Shown here in pieces: positions 38,040 to 48,963 of a DNA stretch of 64,000 nucleotides. Both the position numbers and the translations under genes were made by a program. The DNA lies in assembly GCA_933228675.1 (NCBI GenBank), contig OW121740.1, forward strand, positions 8,895,442-8,959,441. The letters run 5' to 3'. Under the pieces are notes generated by a model, which saw only the letters and a list, made by a program, of their open reading frames with translations, made no database searches and was not told where the DNA came from. This DNA comes from Stomorhina lunata (taxonomy: Eukaryota; Arthropoda; Insecta; Diptera; Rhiniidae). Every line of letters starts with the position of its first letter. The first letter of the stretch is position 1.

Positions 38040-39301
38040 AAGAGTGTTCTAAAAAAAATATGCATTTACTATTTTAGACAAAATTTATCCATAGTGCAAG
38101 AAATAATTTATTTTTTGATCAAGTTAGTTTCTATAGATATGTCAGATACTATTATTTTAGAAATTATTAATTTTCAATAGTTATTTCAATCAAAATGGAC
38201 TGCGAAAAAAAAGTTCGTGAAAATATAATTAAAACTTTTCAAAAAAATCCGTCATGGACTTTTAAAAAAATAGCTAAAAATTTGAAAGTTGACCCTCGAA
38301 CGGTTTCTAATGCCATCAGACGGTATAAGGAAAACCTGAGCATTGAAAGAAAACCTGGATCAGGGAGGAAAAAAAGTCCTACAGATATTGGTAAGGCAAA
38401 AGAAGTCGAGCGACTCTTTCGAAGAGCGCCTAACACTTCTTTAAGAAAAGCAGCTCGTACGGTTAAATGTTCTACGAATTTTGCACATAGAGTCAAAGCT
38501 TATGCTGGACTGAAGACATACAAAGTCCAAAAGGTTCCAGATCGCAATGCTATAAAGAATTTAGAAGCAAAAAAAGGAGCGAAAAAATTGAAGTCTGATT
38601 TTATAAAAAAAATACACCTATTGTGTGATGGATGATGAAACATACGTACTGGCAGACTTTTCTCAACTTCCTGGTCAAGATTTTTATGTTGCTGATAAAC
38701 GGGGCAATGTTCGGCAAGAGTTTTGCACAAAAAAAACAAACAAAATTCCCTAAAAAGTTTCTCGTGTGGCAAGCTATTTGCAGTTGTGGCAAAAGAAGTA
38801 AAGTATTTGTGGCATCTGTCACAATAAACACAGAAATTTATATAAAGGAGTGCCTACAAAAACGGTTGTTACCCTTTTTAAGAGAGCACAGAGTGACTAC
38901 ATTTTTTGGCCCGATTTGGCATCATGAAATTATGGAAAAAGGCACTTGAGTGGTACTCAAAGAATAATGTCATTTTTGTACCACGAGAGGCAAATCCACA
39001 TAATTGTCCAGAACTTCGGCCTGTGGAAAGGTATTGGGCTCTGGTAAAAAAGGAATTGAAGAACACAGGAAAGATTTCCAAGAACATGTCCGATTTTAAG
39101 CGCAGGTGGAACACATGCTCCAAAAAGGTATCAGAAGCAACTGTAAAATCTTTAATGGGAGGGTTTCCGAAAAAAGTCGATAATTTTGCAAAACCCGAGT
39201 ACTAAGTAAATATTTTAATGCTAAATGATCTTGTATTTATATTAAAAGGTTTGATTTTTATTTAAGAAAATCCAACTACAAATTTTATTTAGAGCACTCT
39301 T
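38040..39301 (+). mobile_element. Tc1-mariner transposon, copy 1 (1,262 bp, complete but inactive)
   Basis: Terminal inverted repeats begin AAGAGTGTTCTAAA on the left and AAGAGTGCTCTAAA on the right, read inward. The ends are flanked by TA at 38038-38039 and 39302-39303, the duplicated target of the IS630-Tc1-mariner superfamily. The length of about 1.26 kb is normal for the group. It contains one transposase gene with several breaks. A second copy begins at 62794 on the minus strand. Confidence 0.92.
38195..39205 (+). pseudogene. Tc1-mariner transposase pseudogene (D,D37E type)
   Basis: The transposase would bind the terminal repeats and catalyse cut-and-paste transposition. The ATG at 38195 opens an intact 146-codon N-terminal piece: a helix-turn-helix at residues 7-46, a basic GSGRKK linker at 55-60, and a second helix-turn-helix near 80-108. 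The catalytic domain follows in broken frames. The first Asp is in VMDDETYV (38625-38645), the second in FWPDLAS (Asp codon 38913-38915), and the Glu in LRPVERYW (Glu codon 39026-39028). By my count 37 residues separate the last two once the frameshift is allowed for, pointing to a DD37E clade. Breaks: one extra A in the run 38605-38612, an extra A in 38729-38736, a missing T in 38892-38897, TGA at 38925-38927, and a missing A in 38936-38940. Comparison is with copy 2. No functional protein is expected. Confidence 0.9.
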
Positions 39302-39303
39302 TA

Positions 39304-40277
39304 ATTTTTGTTATTTACGCCTTGTGCACTTTACTCTAGATATCTAGACTTTTAACTTAAAGTATTTAAATTAAAATATTTTTTCCTATCTCAACCTATT
39401 TAATTTATTTGCTTAAGTTTTTGAAACTCTATTAAACATAACCTAAATTTTCCTTTGATTTTCTCAATTTCATTCTTTATTGTCTTATCTATAACTTAAA
39501 CATTTTTTTTACACGGTTTAGTTCATATTTTTATTGTAAATAAAAATTATATGATATCTTTTTGTCTAACCTCAAAACTAGAATAATTAAAAAAGTTTTA
39601 ACAAAATAAAGAAAGTAAAAAGCGAAAAATAAAAACTACTCGTACCCGTATCCATAACTAAATTTCTAGTACATACCAACAAACAATTGACTCATTAAAC
39701 CAAAGAAATATAAAAATTGTATGAGTAACTTCTTCAGCAGCTCAAGCTTTTAAAATCTAGACAATTAAAATCATTCATATTTTATTTTTACGCGCATTTA
39801 TGGACCCCCTTTGTAGTTAAGATCTCCAAAAGATTCAAGTGAAAAAGATAAAAATTGAAAACAGAATGAACAATAATAAAGAATAATAAAACCTTTCAAT
39901 GTTTTCATTTCTTTTCCAACTTTTACTTGAAGCAAGAAATTCTCATAAGTTTTATATTACAAAAATGTAAGAGGTTAGGTTATGGGTTTTAAGACCCCCC
40001 TTTGCACTTGTTATAGCTAAATTTATATTAAAAATAAAATAATATAAAAGATAAGCTTTATTTGATACCAGCTGCTGAGACCCAGCGTTGTACGTATTTT
40101 CTAACATTCAAAATTGTACCTTAAGATCCCTAGTGCCCTCTCACTTCAAGCCACACGAATCAGCTGTTAAAAGTCTCCAATACTCCTTTTTAAATAGTTC
40201 AAAAGATATTTGAACGTACATAGAATTTTTAAATATGGAGGACAATATTTCCCTTGCTCCTATCCTGCTTCATTTGG
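39304..40277. other. Non-satellite sequence right of the transposon
   Basis: AT-rich, with a GC-richer stretch at 40070-40260 (CCCAGCGTTGTACG, CCCTAGTGCCCTCTCACTTC). It ends with CTATCCTGCTTCATTTGG (40260-40277), which recurs at 40557-40574. No gene is recognisable. Confidence 0.5.
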
Positions 40278-40556
40278 TACAATCAAATCGTGGCTCTTTG
40301 TAAAGTCTAATCGTGGCTCTTTGTATAGTCAAATCGTCGTTCTTGGTATAGTCCAATCGCGGCTCTTGGTATAGTTTTATCGTGGCTCTTGGTGTAGTCA
40401 AATCGTAGCATTTTCTATAGTCAAATCGTGGTTTCAAATCAAATCATGGGTAGTCAAATCTTCTCCTTTTAAAGTCTAATCGCGGCTCTTTGTGTAATAA
40501 AATCGTGGCTCTTGGTGTAGTCAAATCGTGGTTCTTTGTATAGTCAAATCGTGCCT
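40278..40556 (+). repeat. 23-bp satellite mini-array between 18-bp direct repeats
   Basis: About 12 diverged units of AATCGTGGCTCTTTG type. The mini-array is bounded exactly by CTATCCTGCTTCATTTGG on both sides (40260-40277 and 40557-40574), as if a satellite segment had been inserted with duplication of 18 bp or moved by a recombination event. Confidence 0.9.
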
Positions 40557-41214
40557 CTATCCTGCTTCATTTGGGCTAAACAGATTCCATTGGCAAAGAA
40601 AATGTTGAAAAGCTATTACTTTTATGAAAAAGAAGTTTTATAAAAATTTGTTTTTTTTTAGTATGGAAGTAGGACCTCAACCTGCTCCGATCTTGTTTTT
40701 CCCCTTGGAGTGTGAAACTCCCCTGCTCCGATCAAGAATTTTTTCCAACTAACTTTCAATAATAAAAAAAATGTTTGTACAAATTACACGCGTACTTTAT
40801 TTGGGGGACAAAGTTCTCCACACACTGATCCTACCAAATCTTGTCCAACTTCTACCATTAAACAAAAAATCGGTTGCAGAAGGAGTTTAAGTTATGCTAA
40901 GCTTGATGTTAAGATACTCTACAATTAGCTTTATCTTTGTACATATAAAGGGGAGAAACTTCCTCTGCTCCGATCCATTTGATTTTAGCCTAAAGTACGG
41001 CCACTGGTAAAAACTATAGTTTTATTAAGTTTGTTTTCAAATGTTCTAGTTTATCCCATATTCTTATCGTATTATATACTGACCCATTTGACCCGATTGC
41101 CTATCCCCGGGGTTTAAGCCTTAACTACATTCAAAATTTGATCAACATCAGAAAAACTCTAAACTGTTTTGACGTATAAATAAAAAAATGGATTATATCA
41201 GAAACCATGTTTTG
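40557..41214. other. Island with recurring CTGCTCCGATC phrase
   Basis: CCTGCTCCGATC occurs near 40690 and 40721, and CTCTGCTCCGATCC near 40964. Related text (TTGCTCCTATCCTGC) lies at 40253. The spacing and flanking GGAG/AAACTCCCC words suggest degenerate copies of one longer repeat. No gene is visible. Confidence 0.45.
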
Positions 41215-43660
41215 ACAATGTAATGAGCTACGATTGGGCTATATAAACCCCAGAGATAGGGAGACACGATAAGGCTATATAAAGACCCACGATCGGACTA
41301 TATAAAATGCCACGACTGGACTTCATAAAGTCGCATAATTGGGCTTTATAAAGAGTCATGATTGGACTATGAAAATTAAAGCGATTAAACTATGAAAATT
41401 GGTAAATCGTAGCTTATTATATAAGACAATCGTGATCTTTAATAAAAACCAATCGAGGCTCTTTCTATTTCTATTAAGAGCCACCATTGGCTCTTAATAG
41501 AAACAAGAATTGGATCTTTATAGAAATCAATCGTGACTCTTTTAAGAAGCCAATCTTGACACTTTGTAGAAGCAAATTGGCTGTTTGTTGAAATTAATAG
41601 TGGAAGCCAATCTTGGCTCTTCTTAGAAATATATAGTGGCTCTTTATAGAAGCCAATCGTGACTACTTATACAAGCCAATAGGAATTCATTATATTAGAC
41701 AATCGTGGCACTTTATAGAAGTCCAATAGTGGCTCTTTATATTTTGAAATCTATCTATCTCTTTATATAGTTCAATCGTGGCTTCTTATATAGTCCAATC
41801 ATGGCTGTTTATATAGTATAATAGTGGCAAATTTATATAGTCCAATCGTGGCTCTATATATAGTCTAATCGTGGCTCTTTATATAGCCTAATCGTGGCTC
41901 TTTATAAAGCTTAATCGTGGCTTTTTATATAGCCTAATCGTGGCTCTTTATATAGTCCAATCGTGGCTCTATATATAGTCTAATCGTGGCTCTTTATATA
42001 GCCTAATCGTGGCTCTTTATAAAGCCTAATCGTGGCTTTTTATATAGCCTAATCGTGGCTCTTTATATAGTCCAATCGTGGTTCTTTATATAGTCCAATC
42101 GTGGCTCTTTATATAGTCCAATCGTGGCTCTTTATATAGTCCAATCGTGGCTCTTTATATAGTCCAATCGTGGCTCTTTATATAGTCCAATCGTGGTTCT
42201 TTATGTAATCCAGTCGTAGCTCTTTATATAGTCCAATGGTGGCTATGTATATTGTTCAATCGTGGTTATTTATATAGTGTAATCGTAAGTCTTTATATAG
42301 TATAATCGTGAGTCTTTATATAGTATAATCGTGGATCTTTATATAGTATAATCGTGGGTCTTTATATAGTATAATCGTGGGTCTTTATATAGTTCAATAG
42401 TGGGTCTTTATATAGTTCAATAGTGGGTCTTTATATAGTATAATCGTGGCTTATTATATAGTATAATCTTGGGTCTTTATATAGTTTAATAGTGGCTCTT
42501 TATATAGTCCAATCGTGGCGCTTTATATAGTCCAATCGTGGCTCTTTATATAGTCCAGTCGTGGCCTTTTATATAGTATATTCTTGGGTCTTTATATAGG
42601 TTAATCGTGGCTCTTTATATAATTTAGTCGTGGCTCTTTATATAGTATAATCGTGGGTCTTTATATAGTTCAATTGTGGCTCTTTATATAGTGGGTCTTT
42701 ATATAGTTCAATCGTAGCTCTTTATATAGTATAATCGTGGGTCTTTATATAGTAAAATCGGGGCCCTTTATATAGTTCAATTGTGGCTCTTTATATAGTA
42801 TAATCATGGGTCTTTATAAAGTATACTTTTGGGTCTTTATATAGTCCAATCGGGGCATTTTATTTAGTATAATCATTAGTCTTTATATAGTCCAATCGGG
42901 GCCCTTTATTTAGAATAATCGTGAGTCTGTATATAGTCCAATCGTGGTTCTGTATAAAAGACAATTGTTGCTCTATATAAACGACAATCGTGGCTGCTTA
43001 TAGAAGACAATCGTGGCTCCATAAAGAAGACAATCGTGGCTCTTTATAGAAGACAATCGTGGATCCATAAAGAAGACAATTGTGGCTTTTTCTAGAAGAC
43101 AATCGTAGCTCCATATAGAAGACAATCGTGGCTCTTTATAGAAGACAATCGTGGATCCATAAAGAAGACAATCGTGGCTTTTTCTAGAAGATAATCGTGG
43201 CTCTTTAAAGAAGATAACCGTGACTCTATAATAGAAGATAATCGTGGCTCTTTAAAGAAGATAACCGTGACTCTTTAATAGAAGATAATCGTGGCTCTTT
43301 AAAGAAGATAACCGTGACTCTATAATAGAAGATAATCGTGGCTCTTTAAAGAAGATAACCGTGACTCTTTAATATAAGACAATCGTGGCTCCATATAGAA
43401 GACAAACGTGGTTCCATACAGAAGACAATCGTGGCTCCATATAGAAGACAATCGTGGTTCCATATAGAAGACAATCGTGGCTCCATATAGAAGACAATCG
43501 TGGTTCCATATAGAAGACAATCGTGGCTCCATATAGAAGACAATAGTGGTTCAATACAGAAGACAATCGTGGCTCCATATAGAGGACAATCGTAGCTCTT
43601 TATAAAAGACAATCGTGGCTTCATATAGAAGACAACCGTAGCTATTTATAGAGTCTAATA
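41215..43660 (+). repeat. 23-bp satellite, block 2
   Basis: The first 180 bp (41225-41400) hold units in reverse orientation (CACGATCGGACTATATAAA), then the array continues forward to 43660. Forward units are TAGTCCAATCGTGGCTCTTT plus ATA. At 41852-42080 a five-monomer unit is duplicated at an offset of 115 bp. From about 42950 to 43650 a distinct subtype dominates, AGAAGACAATCGTGGCTCCA plus TAT. Overlapping minus frames here (43320-43624) are satellite translation. Confidence 0.95.
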
Positions 43661-45054
43661 TTGACTAACATTTAACCAAAATTTCTTGTAATGCCATCAT
43701 AACTAATTAATTCTAAAACTTTACAAAATTTCCAAAATTATGCTCCCCCTTTTAAAAGTCATTAAGAATTTTACATAAAAATCTTCTAAAACTAGTTTTA
43801 AACAAAAAAAAAAATAATAAAACTTATAATTAAACAAAAAAGCTAAAATAAACAATATTAAATAAAAATAATGGCTTGGGTTAGTTTCAGTAAACAACCA
43901 ACCTGTATAATCTACGAAAGATCGTATATAGATATTATTAAAATGCTAGACTTGATTAGACGGGATAAGCATAAATACATATTATTGGACTTAAGACCAG
44001 AATAGAGAAATTAATAGATTTAAATTCTAATGTCATTTCTAATTGAGGGGATGATAAAGGTAGTATTTAAATTATTTAATAATATTATAGACATAACAAA
44101 AAACAAACTCAAATTAATTTTGATTCCAGTCTCAATTCCTTAAGTATTGACAGCATAAATGAGGGTGAGAGAAGAAGAAGGGAAACAGGCGAAATTTTAT
44201 AAAAAAAAAAAAACTAATATAAACAACGTGATCAATAAAATCTTAAACAATTAGCATTTGTTATAGAACAGTTCTAACGAATTCTGAAAGACCCTACAAA
44301 AATGTTTCCTATAAAATTCTTAAATTTTGAAAATAGAACTTGAAAAGTCAAAATTTCGTAATTTTGCTTACATCTCTTTAACTAATGAGCCGATTTATAT
44401 CAAGATTCTTAAGAAATATCATCAAGACTGCCAACCAAGTGACAAACTTATTATAGTAAGATCAAACCCTTTCAAAAGCTATAGCAAACAATATCATACC
44501 GTAAAAAGAACAACAAAGAAAGAACCACTATCAAATGATGACGTCAGTCTCTTCATCAGACAATCAATCTTAAGACTGTACGAATGTACGAGTATTTTTG
44601 TTTTAAATTATAATTTATGCATTTTGCATATTAAAACAGTTTTTTCCATATCGAATTGATTACCATTTTATACTGACAAAAACAGATTCATTGTGTTCCA
44701 AGAAAAGTCTCGTTTACTTTAATGATCATGTCTGATCGTCATTATGATGATGATAAAGAGGATGACAACTAACCTTTTTTTAAATAACGTCAGCCGGTAG
44801 ATTTTTATTATTAAGAAAAATTGTTCTATACAGGGAAAAACAAAACTATATAAATATATATTCTGGAGAATAACTCGTGTATGAGATCTAAAAAAAGCTG
44901 ATTCATTTGTATCTCCAATTATTTAAGCAATTATTTTTATGGCCTGTTCGAGCAATTGCATATTTAGTTTTGTAACTAATTATTGCACTAAGAGTAGAAA
45001 CACTGAGAGAAATTGGAGAATTTATATGTGACCCTTATGCGTTTCTGCGTCTAT
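43661..45054. other. Island, no convincing gene
   Basis: AT-rich sequence. A 110-codon frame at 44327-44659 (plus) opens with TTG rather than ATG. It has a mixed hydrophilic composition (QPSDKLIIVRSNPFKSYSK) but no domain that I recognise and no splice context, so I leave it as doubtful. A run of GAT/GATG triplets lies near 44740-44765. Confidence 0.45.
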
Positions 45055-47650
45055 ATCTAATCCAATCGCAGGAATTTTTTCCAATCTATCTCTTTATATA
45101 GTCCAGTCGCAGCTCTTTATATAGTCCTATCGTGGTTCTTTAGATATTGTAATCGTGGCACTTTATATAGTCCAATTTTGGTTCTTTGTATAGTCTAATC
45201 ATGGCTCTTTATATAGTATAATCGTGGCTCCTTATATAGTAAAATCATGGCTCTTTATACAGTATAACCGTGGCTCTTTATGTAGTCTAATCGTGGTTAT
45301 TTATATAGTCCAATCATGGCTCTTTATATAGTATAATCGTGGCTCTTTATATAGTCTAATCGTGGCTCTCCATACAGTCTAATCGTGGCTCTTTATACAG
45401 TCCAATCGTGGCTCTTTATACAGTGTAATCGTGGATCTTTATATAGTCCAATCGCGGTTCTTTATATAGTCCAATCGCGGTCCTTTATATAGTCCAATCG
45501 AGGCTCTTTATATAGTATAATCGTGGCTAATTATGTAGTAAAATCGTGATTCTTTATAAAGTCCAATCATGGCTTTTTATATAGTATAATCGTAGCTCTT
45601 TATATCGTCTAATCGTGGATCTTTATATAGTCCAATCGTGGTACTTATATAGTCCAATCGCGGTTCTTTATATAGTCCAATCGCGGTCCTTTATATAGTC
45701 CAATCGAGGCTCTTTATATAGTATAATCGTGGCTAATTATGTAGTAAAATCGTGATTCTTTATAAAGTCCAATCATGGCTTTTTATATAGTATAATCGTA
45801 GCTCTTTATATAGTCTAATCGTGGATCTTTATATAGTCCAATCGTGGTACTTATATAGTCCAATCGAGGCTCTTTATATAGTATAATCGTGACTCGTTAT
45901 ATAGTGTAATCGTGGTTCTTTATAAAGTCCAATCATGACTCTTTATATAGTATAATCGTGGCTCTTTATAGAGTATAATCGTGGCTCTTTATATAGTCCA
46001 ATCGTGTCTAGTTATATAGTCCAATCGTGGCTCGTTATATAGTCCAATCGTAGTTCTTTTTAAGTTACAATCATAGCTCTTTATATAGTCTAATCGTGGC
46101 ACTTTATATAGTCCAATCGTGGCTCATTATATAGCCTTATCGTGGTTTTTATATAGTCCAATCATGTGATTTTATATACTAAATTAGTGGCTCTTTATAT
46201 AGTCCAATCGTGGTTCTTTAGGAAGTAATCGTGGCTCTTTATATAATCCAATCGTGGTTCTTTATGTAGTATAATCGTAGCCCATTATATAGTATAATCG
46301 TGACTCTTTATGTAGTCTAATCGTGGCTCATTATATAGTCCAATCAAGGTTCTTTATATACCCCAATCACGTCTCTTTATATAGTATAATCGTGGCTCTT
46401 TATATAATGTAATCGTTGCTCGTTATATAGTCCAATCGTGGTTCTTCATTAAGTCCAATCATGGCTCTTTATATAGTATAAGTCCAATCGTGGCTCTTTA
46501 TATAGTCTAATTGCTGGTCTTTACATAGTCCAATCTCGGCTCTTTATATAGTCTAATCGAGGCTCTTTATATTGTCCTATCGTGGCTCTTTATATAGTCC
46601 AATAGTGGCTCTTTCTATAGTCCAATCGTGGCTCTTATAGTCCAATCGTGGCTCTTTATATAGTCCAATCGTGGCTCTTTATATAGTCCAATCGTGGCTC
46701 TTAATATAGTCTAACCGTGGATCTTTATATAGTCCAATCGTGGCTCTTTTTACAGTCCAATCATGGCTTATTATATAGCCTAATCATGGATCTTTATACG
46801 GTCAAACAGTAGCTCTTTATAATCTAATCGTGGCTCTTTATATAACTCAATAGTAGATCTTAATATGGTGTAATCGTGACTCTTTATATAGTTCAATCGT
46901 GGCTCTTTGTATAGTTCAATCGTGGCTCTTTATATAGTACAATCATGGCTCTTTATTTTGACCAAACGAGGCTCTTTATATAGTCCAATCGTGGCTCTTT
47001 ATATAGTACAATCATGGTTATTTATATAAAAACATTGTGGCTGTTTTTATTGACTAATCGAGGCTCTTTATATAGTCTAATCGTGGCTCTTTATATAGTC
47101 CAATTATGGCTCTTTATACAGTCCAATCGTGGTTTCTTATATAGTTCAATCGTGGCTCTTTTTATTGACTAATCGAGGCTCTTTCTATAGTCTAATCGTG
47201 GCTCTTTATGTAGTCCAATCGTGGCTCTTAATATAGTCCAATTGTGGTTCTTTATACAGTCCAATCGTGGATAATTATATAGTCCAATCGTGGCTCTTTA
47301 TATTGACCATTCGAGGCTTTTTATGTAGTCCAATCGTGGCTCTTTATATTAACCAATCGAGGTTCTTTATATAGCCCAATCGTGGCTCTTTACATAATCC
47401 AATCGTGACTCTTTATATAGTCCAATCGTGGCTCTTTACATAGTCCAATCGTGACTCTTTATATAGTCCAATTGTGCCTCTTTATATAGTCCAATAGTAG
47501 TTCTTTATATAGTCCAATTGTGCCTCTTTATATAGTCCAATAGTAGTTCTTTATATAGTCTAATATGGGATCGTTACATATATTTACCCCAATTCCTTAT
47601 ATAATATTGTATAATCGTGTATAGTCCAATGGTGTTTACTTATATAGATG
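45055..47650 (+). repeat. 23-bp satellite, block 3
   Basis: TATAGTCCAATCGTGGCTCT-type units, diverged. A segment with the ordered variants CAATCGCGGTTC, CAATCGCGGTCC, CAATCGAGGCTC and CGTGGCTAATTATG at about 45448-45655 is repeated at an offset of about 206 bp (nine monomers). The right end fades near 47650. Confidence 0.95.
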
Positions 47651-48329
47651 TTCTCTGTGTACCTTAATATTATAAAATTCCCAGAATTTACTAGAATACA
47701 GTTTCAATTTCCCAGTTTTATAGTGTGAGTTTCGTGGTCAAAGGTGACTGGCATTCATTAAAGAAATGTCAGTCATACACCAAGAAAATCATTATCGTCT
47801 GGAGGTTTTGTGAGCGAAAATAAAATTTATTAACAAAAAAAAAACTTCATTAAAATTTAATTAAATATGACAATATATTCTTTTTTAAATAATCAGTTAA
47901 AAATTGTGATAAATTTATGGTAAGTATGACCGATGAAGTGCGGTACGGACCATTAAAGATTTTTTTATAATTTCCTTAAATGATGAAGAGTCAGTTATTA
48001 TGAGTTATACTATTCAAAAGTCATGTTTAAGGGGACATTAATTAACTGATATATGAAGATGAATTGTCTTGAATATGTTTCTACTAATGAATGGGACTAA
48101 GATATGGCGCCTAGTAAATTGTAATTTATGACAAATGTCACTTTAAAAGAATTTTAAAGCTTACAAGCTTTTAAGAAAAAGGTTAAAAATATAAATATGT
48201 GATAATAGAATGACTTTGAAATTTTATGATTTTATGACTTTGTATTAAATTAGAATTACATAAGACTAGATATGCAGAGATGTTGGTGTGAATAAAGGAC
48301 GCCTATCTCTTACCGCTGTTGACCCACAA
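47651..48329. other. Island, no gene recognised
   Basis: AT-rich sequence between 23-bp arrays. No ORF, RNA gene or transposon end is supported. Confidence 0.5.
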
Positions 48330-48540
48330 TTTATATATGGTCCAATCGTAGTTGTTTATATAGTCTAATCGTGGCTTTTTATATAGTCTAATCGTGGCTC
48401 TTTATAAAGTCTAATTTTGGCTCTTTTTATAGTCTAATCGTGACTTTTTACAAAGTCTAATCGTGACTCTTTATATAGTCTAATCGTTAACTCTTAATAT
48501 AGTCTAATCGTGACACTTTATCGTCCAATCGCGGTACGAT
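48330..48540 (+). repeat. 23-bp satellite, short block 4
   Basis: About nine units of TAGTCTAATCGTGACTCTTT type. Confidence 0.93.
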
Positions 48541-48963
48541 ATGAGACACTTTTCGTTTTTTTTAAACGTTAAATCTTTTTCCTCCACAAACTTTATGTTC
48601 TAAGATACATTGTTTAAATGAATAATGTTAATTTTTCTAATTTATTATTAACAAACGAAACCAGTTAAATAAAACTGGTTATTATTTAAATCTTATCCAA
48701 GAATCTACAATAAAACTAATATATTTATTGCATTTGATTAATAACAAATTAAATACATTAAAGTTTAGCTCGAAACATTAGAATTATTCAAAACTTGAGA
48801 AATATTTAAATAAATTGTGTAATGCCAGTTTCGTTTAAATGATTTATGTAGTAATTTCAATTAAAATTGCTAACCTTTCTCAATTAATTTTATGATAAAT
48901 TTTACAAAAATTATTTCTAAAAACCACTCGTTGAATCTTAAATTCAAAACACATTTTTTTCAG
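48541..48963. other. AT-rich sequence between satellite and TIR element
   Basis: No feature recognised. Confidence 0.5.

Noticed and set aside
38605..38612. Programmed frameshifting at the A-run in the transposase
   Set aside because: The two copies have different run lengths (eight and six), additional frameshifts and stop codons follow, and transposases of this family are normally single-frame.
43320..43624. Overlapping minus frames with repeated EPRLSSIW
   Set aside because: Translation of the 23-bp satellite in all three frames. Three staggered frames with the same motif show it is repeat, not gene.
44327..44659. 110-codon plus-strand frame
   Set aside because: Starts at TTG, not ATG, and has no recognisable domain. 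Kept only as a doubtful remark in the island entry.
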